Positions 1 to 10,010 are shown, numbered from the stretch's first letter. The stretch is 64,000 nucleotides of DNA from Sweltsa coloradensis (GCA_024449915.1 JAMZAV010000029.1:806001-870000); one strand, 5' to 3'. Notes: generated from the letters alone by a model not told the origin. Numbers and translations: made by a program.

Positions 1-779
1 TGTAAATTTTGATGTTATTCGATGTTGATTTTCTTCCATAAATTCCTCACAAATATGCCAATTAAATATCAATTCAAAATAAAGTTTAGCCCGCGAGTCT
101 TACAGCAGGTGCAAACAAATTTACCATGGGCGCGGAACTTTGAACGATTATTCGTTGTAATTTCAGATAAATTATCAGTAATAAAAGCACCGTTTTGGCT
201 AATAATGGCAAAATCAATGTAATTTTTCTTTGATAAACATCCATTTCGACTTTATTTAGCATTTAACACAAATTTTGACTTAATATCTTTTAAATCACAA
301 ATTTTTATTTTTATTCGAATTTTTAGCTAGCGAAAAACGAAACACCTATACATATTAGTAATTAAATTAACGTTGAAGATAATTTTACAGGTAGAATTGA
401 ACAAGTTTCAATTGTTTATAGTAAACTATATACTCGCCTACATTAATTGAATCTCGAGATTAACTCCTGGCCCCTGCTTATGTCCATCAACTAGCAAATC
501 ATGCATGCATTACATTTCAGTAGGCCTACCAACCAAGTTATCTTTCTATTTAACAATCATGAAATAAAAGCAGGCCTACTGGGCTTTTTAGGTTACTGTT
601 TACTTGGTAAAATGTGAAATTGCTTTGAAAATTTTAAATACGTCTACACGTTACCTTTGATAATATAGGCCTAGGCCTGTCATAGTTTAATTACATGAAT
701 AAATAATAAAGTATAAGCTAGCAAGGAACCAAACAGCATGCCTACTTGGAAACGCCACATCAGGAAGGTAAAAAGGCAG
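1..779. other. AT-rich intergenic DNA, no gene seen
   Basis: No open frame with coding character, splice-bounded exon or recognisable repeat end is visible. TAGGCCTA-like words appear from about position 520 onward and become frequent downstream. I see nothing else to annotate. Confidence 0.5.
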
Positions 780-1095
780 GGCTAAAAAAATACTATGCCC
801 GAGATGTCCGGGTCACGTAAAAAAAGGGGTCGCGGGCAAGTAAATTCCAATAATCCCGTGACCGGGAAAAAGATCCCACTTGTCCAGTCATAAGTCACAT
901 GCGTCGTGATTACAGATTTCGTAATCTGTGTACACATAATACGTATACATCGCAAATTCTTTTCCCACACGTAGGCTATTGGCTGGTCCGGGCCGGTCAC
1001 CTGCGAGGATCGTACGCGCATCTTGCATGCGCCGTTAGGCTGATACAAACGCGCAAGCGCGGCTGGTAAAAACATATCCACTGCAAGAGCGCGGA
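780..1095. promoter_or_regulatory. CpG-rich patch, possible promoter
   Basis: This patch is much richer in CpG and GC than the AT-rich sequence on either side. It contains an inverted CCAAT motif (ATTGGCTGG near 977-986) and a TGCATGCGCC word near 1024-1033 that resembles an NRF1 half site. These are typical of CpG-rich animal promoters, but no transcript start or adjacent exon can be tied to it. A minus-strand open frame runs through the patch, but long open frames are expected in GC-rich DNA and it resembles no family I know. Confidence 0.3.
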
Positions 1096-1981
1096 TGGAA
1101 GGAAATTTATCTCGTGGGTAGGAACTAGGAAGTACACTTTTTAATTGATTTTTGTAAATAATAGGTGGGGAAAACGTATTAGATAGGATCGTTTTAGACG
1201 GGAAGTTTTATGGGTCCTACTGGTTAACATAATAACAAATAAAAAACAGTGTTAAATCAGGCAGGAAAACACTTATAAAGGGAACGATTTAGCAGGATTT
1301 TACTTAGCCTAACATAATTAATTTTAAATAAATTAAGTTTTTAAGTTTTCTGCCCAGGCATGTAAAATTATCTACAACATGCCCAGCCAGGCATGTGCCA
1401 TTTGATAAATATTTTGAGCCCTGAAAGGTAATAATTATTCTACTATATTCAGGGCCAGTTTCTGATTACATAAATATCAAATTTTAATTAATTTATTATA
1501 TAATATTTTTAGTCGTAAAAGTGAGCTTAAAGGTTTACACATAATATGGAGGGAAAAACAGGGCACTAGATGTCATAACCCTACAACCAATCAGTGTGCC
1601 CATTGGAAAAAATATTTTTGACGATTATCTTTTTTATATAACATAAGTCTATTTTGGAATCAAATTTGTTTCTCGTAGGCCTATGATAAAGAAATACTAA
1701 CAAACAATAATTTGTATAACATCATAACATATGCAAACTTTGTGTAGGCATATAGGCTACATTTTTAAGGATTAACGGTTTTATGATAACATATTTTTAT
1801 AATTAAAATGTCAACAATGTATCGTTTTAACACGAGCTAATGAACGGCCGAGCAGTGAATTTTGCTTCCTGATCTAGAAGACCGTGGTCAATTTCATTCA
1901 TAACAAGGCATATGACGCACACGTCTATTCTCCCGTAAAAACTTTGTACCCTACCACTGGTAAAAAAGTAAAAAGTATTCT
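1096..1981. other. AT-rich intergenic DNA downstream of the BEN gene
   Basis: No coding exon or repeat boundary recognised. It lies 3' of the minus-strand BEN-domain gene and could include its 3' UTR or flank. Confidence 0.4.
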
Positions 1982-1994
1982 TTTATTTATTTTT
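1982..1994 (-). promoter_or_regulatory. candidate polyadenylation signal of the BEN gene
   Basis: On the minus strand this stretch reads AATAAATAAAA, giving overlapping AATAAA hexamers about 125 bases beyond the inferred BEN-gene stop codon at 2117-2119. Position and sequence fit a polyadenylation signal, but AATAAA is common by chance in DNA this AT-rich. Confidence 0.35.
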
Positions 1995-2116
1995 CTGTAC
2001 ACCAGCGCCAATATTTGGAACGGGTAAGCCTTCCCTATAGTTGGCCTGTTTAGGGGCATAAGATAAAATAATTACAATAAACATTCTTTATGTTTTTGAC
2101 AGAGGCCTACTTGTTT

Positions 2117-2418
2117 CTACAAAGTAATGTTATTGAGATATGAATCATATAGCAAACCTTTAATACGCTGCACTTTTGCAGGATTGAGGATGGCCTTGAT
2201 TAATTTGCCCCCCCCCGCGCTCGGTTCGACCTAGCACCAGTCAGCGAAGAATTTACTAACTCGTGCGGCGAAAATAAAGCCACCATTAAGTCGACGGTCA
2301 GTTTTGAGCCGTTCTTGCCGTTGCATTTATTAAGTTTAGACAAGAGGTCCTCATGATTCGAGGACCCAACAGCTGCAGACTCAACGGACCCAACAATGCT
2401 TACGACAGATGAATTGTT
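2117..2418 (-). CDS. BEN gene exon 5, C-terminal BEN domain with homopolymer frame break
   Basis: The acceptor TTTTGTTGCAG precedes AAC AAT TCA in phase 0. The exon encodes a segment with the BEN hallmark of a hydrophobic 'ALF...EL..SSLTG' stretch. A run of nine C's on the plus strand (2209-2217) shifts the frame to an early stop. With one more base, the frame continues as KLIKAILNPAKVQRIKGLL, a typical BEN C-terminal helix, and stops at 2119-2117. Confidence 0.7.
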
Positions 2419-5329
2419 CTGCAACAAAATTTAAACATATTATGACATTAAGCCTAACATGATGCAAAATATTCCAGTACCCTACTTTACGGGTGAAACG
2501 ATAGGAACAAACAATTGAAAACTGTTTATAGATGGAGGCTTGTCCTTACCTGTTTATTCTCTGGTGCTTTAGAAATGGTACATGGTGCTGTAGAAATGGC
2601 ATGAGGTGATGTAGAAATGCCAAATGGTGGTGCAGAAATGGAACGTGGTGCTGTAGAAATGGCATGTGGTGATGTAGAAATGTCAAATGGTGGTGCTTCG
2701 TTACTGTACGACTTCGTTAATGTCGATGGCATGGTTTTCTTAAAACTTCTCTTTGTTTGAAACGCTGCCACTTCTTTTATGAGATTCCTTACATCTTTAA
2801 CGAATGAAGGTAAATCTAAAATACATATAAAACACAAATATGATAGGCCTACCACAATATATATATATTGATTTGTATGTATATTGTATAGGGCCTACGG
2901 TAGGCCTTAAAGTAGGGATGTCAACGGCCTACCCGTTACCCGTGGGTACAAGTCCAATTTTCCACTACCCGCTACCCGGATGCGCAGATATTTAATGCAC
3001 AAAGATCTACGTACAGGCCTATTAGGTTTGGAACACAATTTAATAACCGGCAATTATTCAAGGACTACATAACTTTAAATGAACTGCTGTTCAGTTTAAA
3101 AACAACCGGAAGTTATCTATAGCACGGTAAGTTTAAGCCCTGTTCATTTGGTGGAAGTGGACTGACCCTAAGTTGGGAAAAACAAATTATTAACAGTTTA
3201 TAATTACCCTTTGTAACATTTTTTTGGTTCCTTAGCATATTGTTTTCTGCCTTTAATGCAATATTTTCTGATTTGAGATTAGTTAAGTTTTCTTGGAGTA
3301 TATATAATCTTGTTTGCAACGTTTCTTTACTAGCGACCATCACTCCGTCGCTAGACTCGTCGCCAGTGGAGAAATCTCCGCTTGACGAGGGCTTACGAGT
3401 TTTTACTTTCTTTGACTTTTTTAAAGGTGGTTGTACTTCAGTTCCACCCATGGCTTGTATTTCTTTCAACAGATTACGTTGAACTTGAATGTTTGACGAT
3501 TTTCCAGTTGCTGATGACGAACCAGATGTAGTTAGCTTGTGGCTTGATTTCTTAGTCATTTTTGATTTGTTTTTTTATTACCTGTGAAAGAAATAAAAGA
3601 AAATATAGAAGACCTCTAGCAAGGCCCTTGCAGCTTTGTCCTAGAACAATTTTGCTGCATTTTTTCTTAGCACATTTGAATAGTAGGCCTATCCCACGCT
3701 CTTGAGGTGCAGCATACGGCCTACGGAGCTCTGCATTTTATTTTATCAAAGTTATTCCTACAATGGATTTAAAAAAAACGAACTTAAAAAAGGTAATGCA
3801 ATCGATCCCCTTGCCATACATAGAACTTTGTAAGCATCTGAAACGGCCAGCGATTGCTCATCCATCAACGACTTTGGCGTTTTCCTAGTACCGGTACCGG
3901 TAACTTTGAAAGGTTTAAAAAAACATCACTTGGGAAAGTAAAGTATGTAGGCCAATCCTGTACACTATCCTATTCCTAACGCCTACACAGGCCTACCTTT
4001 GAATTTACCTCTGGCTCTTCACTTTCTTCGTCTTCATTGAGTTTTCTTTTTTTAATATTTTTCCTGTCCTGCTTATGCACGGACACACAATTTCCATATT
4101 TCACCCATTGTACTGCCGCACTTCTCATTGAATAAAAATCTAGAAGAAAGGCAGAAGAGAAAGTTAAAAAAACAACCACCTACTTAACCTAGATGGATTG
4201 CTATAACTGCAGGGTTTCAGTTAAGAATGCCACAACCAAGGGATTGCAGTACCGTCATCCCCCTTGCACTATGGCCACTTGTTTGGAAAGATCAACACAC
4301 AATCACTCTTTACAATTTTTCAGTTCAATAACTTCAATAAGGCATTCCAAATGAAACTGATTCTGAAAATGAACACACAAATTGCAAGTCATAGGCCTAC
4401 CACATTTACTAGCGGCGGTGGCCTTGCGGGAAGGAAGAGGGGGAGGGTGGGGGGAAGGGAGGTTCATAGATTTATGATTGCGACGAGATAGAATTGCGAG
4501 GCCGCACGCACACTGATTGAACCCGTCATTGAACCAGAACTCATTGTGATTTAATTTACTTTAAAAACATGCAGTCAGTCATGCACGTCCGGGTGCTAAT
4601 ACGAGACTGGCTTGGCCAGTGGCAGTGGCTAGTGTCTGCGCTATGCAGTACATAGACTAACACAAGACGGACTAGGCCTATCCTCCAAATGATATAAACT
4701 CCAAGACTCCACTTAGGCCTACTTAGTAGGCTAGGCCCTAGGCCTAGTGTAGGACTAGGCGGATGGGCCTATAGTGTGGGTAGGGCTATAGGCCCTTGCC
4801 ATTAGAAGTGAATTGGTTGCTGAATACGTAGCCTAGGGGCCTAGCCTAGCTTATATTGGCATTCAACTAGACATAAGACAAAGGCAGGGTCTCTTATAGG
4901 CCTAGGCCCAGGGCTGGCTTAGGGTTAGGCCCTAGGCCTGACTCTGAAGGCTAGGCCCTAGGCCTAGGGCCTTGACCGGCCATTCCAGTTCATTGCCTAG
5001 CCTAGCCCTAGGCCTAGGCCTACTAGGGGGCCTAATTGTGTAACTTTCTAGGGCTAGCTGGGCCTAATGGTTACGATCCACTTACCTCCGATAGCAAGTA
5101 TTTCCGCAGGGTGAGTTTCCCATACGATATCTCCCTTGTCTTGCAATTTTGTCATTACCCTTGAGGCTACGACATCACAATTGTTCGGCCACCATACTTT
5201 TAAAGTTTTTTTAGAAACGCAACGTGTCTCATCGCCTTGAACGAATTCAAGATAACCTACTTGCGCCGAATTATCTGTGAATTTAAAGACACAACATTGA
5301 CTTTCGTCAAATGTATATACTGGTTGCAT
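2117..5329 (-). CDS. BEN-domain protein gene, five exons on the minus strand
   Basis: Five minus-strand exons join in phase: 5329-5086, 4139-4009, 3581-3208, 2815-2550 and 2418-2117, giving about 438 residues once two one-base homopolymer breaks are allowed. The N-terminal ~125 residues (exons 1-2) look like the small beta-rich module that precedes BEN domains in many invertebrate proteins (...HPAEILAIG). Next come a KKRK/acidic segment that could be a nuclear localisation signal, a serine-rich linker, a leucine-heptad coiled coil (LYILQENLTNLKSENIALKA), a heptapeptide repeat, and a C-terminal BEN-like fold (DLMVALFSPHELVNSSLTG, then AILNPAKVQRIK). BEN domains bind DNA or proteins in chromatin and transcriptional control, so a nuclear role is inferred. 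The frame breaks lie in an A7 run near 3570 and a C9 run near 2215, so this is either a young pseudogene or an intact gene with sequencing indels. Multi-intron structure argues against a retrocopy. Confidence 0.72.
2550..2815 (-). CDS. BEN gene exon 4, heptapeptide-repeat exon
   Basis: The acceptor (TGTATTTTAG) lies at 2817-2816 and the exon starts in phase 1. It encodes DLPSFVKDVRNLIKEVAAF, then a proline-rich tandem heptad I-S-x-x-P-x-x, and ends at a strong donor AACAG|GTAAGG in phase 0. Confidence 0.68.
2567..2697 (-). repeat. 21-bp coding minisatellite (heptapeptide I-S-x-x-P-x-x)
   Basis: About six tandem 21-base units inside BEN exon 4 encode ISTSPHA, ISTAPRS, ISAPPFG, ISTSPHA, ISTAPCT and ISKAPEN. 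The order repeats every three units, suggesting a 63-base duplication of a shorter array. The frame is kept throughout. Confidence 0.85.
3208..3581 (-). CDS. BEN gene exon 3, coiled-coil exon with one frame break
   Basis: The acceptor has a good pyrimidine tract (TTTATTTCTTTCACAG). The A7 run just inside the exon breaks the frame: with six A's the exon would read through in phase 0 into MTKKSSHKLTTSG. It encodes a Ser/Lys-rich segment and a leucine/asparagine coiled coil, ending at donor AAAGG|GTAATT in phase 1. An alternative is that the ATG at 3559 starts translation in a shorter transcript. Confidence 0.6.
3856..3889 (+). mobile_element. solo 3' terminus of a Helentron-like element
   Basis: GCTCATCCATCAACG followed by GGCGTTTTCCTAG matches the 3' end shared by the larger copies at 49.6, 50.5 and 38.6 kb. 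It sits in the intron between BEN exons 2 and 3. Only the terminus is present. Confidence 0.55.
4009..4139 (-). CDS. BEN gene exon 2
   Basis: The acceptor (TTTCTTCTAG) lies at 4143-4140 and the exon begins in phase 1, completing a GAT codon with exon 1. It encodes DFYSMRSAAVQWVKYGN followed by a basic KKRK and acidic EDEESEEPE run. Donor GAG|GTAAAT follows at 4008; an alternative in-phase donor (AAAG|GTAGGC) lies at 3996 and would add four residues. Confidence 0.65.
4660..5060. repeat. dense TAGGCCTA-word tract
   Basis: TAGGCCTA, GGCCTAGG and related palindromic words recur every 10-30 bases here and more sparsely over 500-9700. They are not a regular tandem array. The tract lies between BEN exons 1 and 2. 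Confidence 0.6.
5086..5329 (-). CDS. BEN gene exon 1 (start codon exon)
   Basis: ATG at 5329-5327 opens MQPVYTFDESQCCVFKF and runs 244 bases to a consensus donor, GGAG|GTAAGT, at 5086/5085. The open frame extends further upstream but only through non-ATG codons, so this ATG is preferred. The splice phase is 1, matching exon 2. Confidence 0.7.
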
Positions 5330-5459
5330 GATTAGCCTACAATATGAATGAACAATAAAACAATAGCCGGCCAATACACATTTGGAACGATGAATTTGAA
5401 AAGAGACGCTGTCGAAGCTGACGGGTCTTGCAAAATGCTTGCGAGGTTCTCGAATCAAG

Positions 5460-6190
5460 TTTAATAATACCGTTGTAATAAATAACTTTTTAAAATTAAA
5501 ATAACATTCCTTTATCCATCCATAATTGTTATAATTTCAAAATAAAGAATAAAAATATCATATTAGTATCTTAAATAATATCTATATCAATATGAAGGCT
5601 TTAAAATATGTAATTACTATTATTTTTGTCAGCATGGCTATTTGACTCTGGTAGTTGCAGTTGTCGCCGAGAGATCAGTCTGCCATTTGAGAACGCATTG
5701 TGACCACCAATTTGAAAAAAATAACACACAAATGCTTGCAGTAATATTAAGTTTACAGTAGGGTCATCGGCCATAAATAAGTAAATACGTTTTAGTTTCA
5801 AAATATATTGAAAACTGAACGATTGTAAGAGACGTACTACATAATTACGTAGTCAAAGATTTTCAAGAATAACACAGAGGTTGGCAGCAGATGTAGGAAA
5901 CCTTGACAAGATCAATACCAACAGGATAAAAACAATCAACCGGTTCAAACCATCGATATTTATTCGTTTTGCTAGCGTTTTGCTAGATTTGTACTCCATT
6001 ACTACTTATACAAATAGGTAATAATAATTTGTAGCATGAAATCTAATAATAAGATAACCAAATTAATTTGTTTTGGTTTTGTGTAAATGTTCAACGTTGG
6101 CATACATGTGCGTGCTCTAAAATTACACATGGCGGTTCAAGATGTTTTTGTTAATTATAAATTGCCTCTCGGCCTGAAATCTTAACAAGT
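5460..6190. other. intergenic region between BEN gene and transposase exon
   Basis: AT-rich sequence between the divergent BEN start (minus) and the first transposase-like exon (plus). It would hold the BEN promoter, but I see no clear TATA, CpG island or repeat end. Confidence 0.35.
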
Positions 6191-6196
6191 CTGTAA

Positions 6197-6367
6197 ATGG
6201 CATTTGGAGATGGACCAGGTCCTGAAAGACGTCGCCGTCGGTATAAACGTTATTTAACAGAGGATGTTGAAGTGCCTAGAAGTACGAAATATTTCAGATC
6301 ACTACAGACAACCAACGCAGTTCTAGACCTAGGCCAAGAAGTCGTAGAAGATAGCCTAGAGAAATAG
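6197..6367 (+). pseudogene. transposase N-terminal exon (basic)
   Basis: ATG at 6197 opens a 56-residue frame beginning MAFGDGPGPERRRRRYKRY and continuing LTEDVEVPRSTKYFRSL. The pattern of basic residues plus 'RYL...D.(E)VP.ST' resembles the N-terminus of animal EnSpm transposases. Its donor site was not resolved; the frame ends in TAG inside TAGGCCTA-rich DNA. Confidence 0.45.
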
Positions 6368-8352
6368 GCCTAGGCCTAGTACTAGGTCAAGAAGTCGACG
6401 TTCCGGTAAATATAAACCCACGTATATAGCCTAGAAACTCTAGGGCTTAGCCTTTATTAGGCCACTGCACACTACGTACGTAGGGCCTAGGGCCTAGCCT
6501 ACATAGGCTACAATAATACATCTAGCTAGGCCTATACATACATATGAATAGGCTTACATAATTATGTTTAGGGATGTGCGGTTCCGGTTCCGGGTAGTAA
6601 AGTAGGCCTAGGCTAGGCCTACCCAATTTTTCGGTTCGGTGCAGGATTCGTGCACATTCGGGTTGAAACTTGAAACTTGATAGGCTAGAATAAGTTCATT
6701 CACTATCTAGCTACATTTTGCACAACTTGGCTGCAAAATCTAAATAAATAATATTTGATAAAATCTTAATCTGGAAAAAAATGAGGTCAGGGGCACATGT
6801 AAACAGACATGTGGGGGGCACATGTAGGGGCCTAAACACAATTGCTATCACATGCTAGATATGGATTTTTAAAGTAACCATAACTATTATTACTTGTTAG
6901 CAAAAAGCCTAGGTTGTAGACTACTAGAGATTAAGGACAAGGTCTAGGTAGAAGGGTTTTCTTTCAAAGCATTAGGGACCTAACCTATAGATAAAACCTG
7001 GACAAAACCCCTAGTCGGAGGCACATGTCTGCTCGAGCAGCGTCTTATTTGTAATTTTCAGTAGATCTGAGTGAATATAACATAAAGTAGGCCTAAAGTT
7101 AATGCATCTCTTATTAAATGAAAAAAAACATAATATTTATTCAAAAAGGAAACACAATTGACTTCAGCACAGCTTGTTTACATGTTCCCCATGTGCGGTT
7201 TACATGTGCCCCGCCCTGGGGCACTTGTGAACGAATACAATTTCTTGTGTTTTATTGTAAAACTAAACAAATTTCTCTTAAATTCTTTTGGAGTTACATT
7301 TAGTAAGAGAAATATATAAGTCAATGGATTTTCACAATTTCAATTTAAAAATGTGTTCCTGCCTGAAAAAAGTGTTTTCATGTGCCCCCCTCTCCCCTAC
7401 ATACTATTTATTTATTTTTGACTATGTGGGCCGTACCCGTACACCCTTAAGTACTAATAACAAGAGACCCGAGTTTATGGTTTTATTTGTTTGCAAATTT
7501 TGTTGTAAAAAAACAGGATTTTGGTTATTGGTGGTTTAAAAAAAGATAATTTTGGTGTTATTAAACTTATTATGGTTTTATTTTTATACTTGAAATTTAA
7601 CAATACGGTAGGCCTACCGGTACGCATCTATTAGGTAGAGTTCCTTGTAAATGGTTTTATTTTTTCAAAATTTTATTTACAAAAATGCAAAAAGTGGTGT
7701 TAGTATAGGCCTAATGTTTATATTTAATTTTCGCATTTCTCGCAGGGCAAAAAAGATACAACAAAGAACAATTCTTAATGTGAATAGGGAATTCCAATAT
7801 GCACACAAATTGCCATTGTTTTATGGCACAGATACCACCCAAGGATTGTTTGCAGTCTTCATAAAAAATCAAAAAAGTAATATGTTGTTTTTGTTTCAGC
7901 TTGTAATCAATTGTATTTAAATAAGAAACACTAAGTTATCAGCAACTTAGGATTAAAAGTTTGTGAATAGGGAGATAATGTTGATTTTCTGAAGGTAGGC
8001 CTATTGGCAAAATAAAATATGGTTTTATTTCTCAGAATAAAGGCTAATTTGGTGTTATAACTATTTGGAGGTGTTTTATGGTTTTATTATCATTTAGGTA
8101 GCGGCGTTATTTTGGTTTTATTAAATAAAACCATTTTCACAGGTCTCGAGTAATAACTAATAGGCCTAAGTAGCTACCATTGTCAACTTTCATTGTTGGT
8201 AAATATATAGGCCTACATTAGATTCATTTATAAAATATGAATATTTCAATATTTTGTGAAATATTTCACGAAAGTTTCAAAAAAATATATTTCATGAAAT
8301 TTTTGATCACTAATTCCGATACTAACACTTATCTATTTATACTAACAACCAG
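6368..8352. other. AT-rich stretch with repeated TGGTTTTATT phrases
   Basis: No coding exon seen. It contains at least six copies of TGGTTTTATT between about 7478 and 8120 and a GGGATGTGCGGTTCCGG word at 6570 like a solo hAT-type end. If the flanking exons belong together this is an intron. Confidence 0.4.
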
Positions 8353-8648
8353 GAAGATCAGAGTATCGTCACCAGTGACCCTAAAGATGGACAATATGGA
8401 GACGACAACGGCACGAGGGATCACGAAGATCGGAGTAGCGACACCAGTGACCCTGAAGATGGACAATATGGAGAAGACAACGACACGAGGGACTCTTTCT
8501 GCCATAATGACAACCTTATTTTTAGGAGTGATAGGGATGAATTAAACGGAGACTATGAAGAAGATCGTCATAGGCCTACCAGTCAAAATGAAGAAGATAT
8601 TTCGGAGGATGGCGACGAGGATATTTTCTTCGATGCAGCAGATAATTA
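8353..8648 (+). pseudogene. transposase acidic exon with internal duplication
   Basis: An open segment begins after acceptor ACTAACAACCAG and ends at a strong donor, AATTA|GTAAGT. It encodes an Asp/Glu-rich chain with a tandem duplication (SDPKDGQYGDDNGTRD then SDPEDGQYGEDNDTRD) and ends DEDIFFDAADN. Animal EnSpm transposases have an acidic linker in this position before the LYP...PG motif. Its sequence is low complexity, so the assignment rests on order and splice borders. Confidence 0.5.
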
Positions 8649-8864
8649 GTAAGTAGTGCGCGCCTATCATTAATAATAAAAAAAATTATTGTGACGATAG
8701 CCTATATAGGCCTAGGCCTAGTAGGCCTACCTAGCACTAGGGATGCACATTGATACTTTTGTCATCATCGATTATCAAAATGGTCGATAATATTCCAAAT
8801 AAAAAATTCAAACTCGTTCCGACATAGATGCAATCTCAAATGTGGAAAATAAAATTCAAAATAT

Positions 8865-9873
8865 TTGGATGAGCAAAACAAAGACTTCAATTTGACTTTG
8901 TGTTTTTTTGTTTGTTTTTTACTTACGTTACCCCAAGAAAAATAGCTCGGGGTTTTGTTTTTGTTAGTTTTTTTGTCTGTTTGTTCGCTCTCTACCGGGC
9001 AAACGGAATATCGATGGTGAAGAACCAATATTTTCTATCTGCCATTTTCTGCAAAAATGAGTTTTTTGTGTCTATGGATACACAAAATTATTTCGAATTT
9101 TTTATGTTATAGCTCCTATCTCACAATGCTTAAACATCTCCAAAAGAGACATATAGTAATACCTTACATCAATATCTCCTATCTGCCACCGCCAACTAGT
9201 TACTTTTATTGAATCAGTTTTAATGCTCCTGAACAATTTGCTTTTTGGCAGATAGAAGGTATAGGTTCTTCACCATCGAATGCGATCTTAATGAAAATGG
9301 GAGGGGACCTTCGAAATCTCTTAACTTAGAACTGTATTGTTTTTGGGTACAATCGAAGAAATATTTCTCATAAATATCGTACTTTTACGATTTTTTTCGA
9401 TTTTTAGTGTGATATTTTCGTGATATTTGGCAAACGGCTACTCCAATATTGTGAAACTTTATGGGATCGTTTAAAATCACTGAAATCATATAGGCCTATG
9501 TTATGATTTTAGAGACATTTGAAAAAATATTTCTTATAGAAATCGTACTTTTACGATTTTTTCTCTGGTTTTTAGTACGATATTTTCGTGATATTTGGGC
9601 CGATTTTGACCAAACGGGTGGGGCTACAACGTTCATATTTTACATTGACATAAAGATTATGGTGATGTAGGCCTAGTGCCTCTTGAAAGAAAAAGTTGAA
9701 AAAGTTGGTCAAAATTAATGGAAATAGCCTTTTACAGGTGTGAACAAGTAATATCAAGTAACGATAGAAAAAGTAAGGAGATTCCACATAAAAACGTAAT
9801 CGTTGGACAAAATATTCCAAAAAAAGCTCATCCATCAACGCGACTGGAAAAAAGCGTTCGCGAAGCGGCCTAG
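8865..9873 (+). mobile_element. Helentron-like non-autonomous element, copy H2 (variant 3' loop)
   Basis: The 5' end TTGGATGAGC at 8865 is followed by the family body: AGACTTCAATTTGACT, then TTGTTCGCTCTCTACCGGGC, then GACCAAACGGGTGGGGCTAC. Near the 3' end the inverse word GCTCATCC recurs (9826-9833), then a stem AACGC/GCGTT with a 12-base loop, ending in CCTAG. A 269-bp TIR element is inserted at 9011-9279. It lies in a putative intron of the EnSpm relic. Confidence 0.65.
9011..9279. mobile_element. 269-bp TIR element (MITE) nested in H2
   Basis: The ends are inverted repeats: TCGATGGTGAAGAACC at 9011 and its complement ending at 9279, with a second matching block TTCTATCTGCCA further in. 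The flanking DNA rejoins the H2 consensus (CGGGCAAACGG ... ATGCGATCTT), so the insertion is clean. I could not settle the target-site duplication. Confidence 0.75.
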
Positions 9874-10000
9874 TTTAAAAAAAATCTTTAACTTAGTAAC
9901 GATTTTTTCACACAACAGAAAATCCGCGTAGAAACATGGCAGCTCAATGCACTAAATACGCTCATCCATCAACGCGGCGGGACTTAGGCGTTTTTTTGTA
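9874..10000 (+). mobile_element. 3' fragment of a Helentron-like element (H3)
   Basis: It matches the 3' part of the longer copies: a GATTTTTTCACA segment, a CTCAATGCAC segment, GCTCATCC, and AACGCGGCGGGACTTAGGCG. It abuts H2 on one side and SINE-1 on the other. Confidence 0.6.
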
Positions 10001-10010
10001 GTAGGTCTTT

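Noticed and set aside
782..1081. 99-residue minus-strand frame in the CpG patch
   Set aside because: GC-rich DNA lengthens chance frames, and the composition is unlike a protein domain. No splice borders support it.
2913..8740. Three TAGGGATG-type words (2,913; 6,568; 8,738) resembling hAT transposon ends
   Set aside because: No matching opposite ends or 8-bp target duplications were found, and the words are short. Not enough to call elements.
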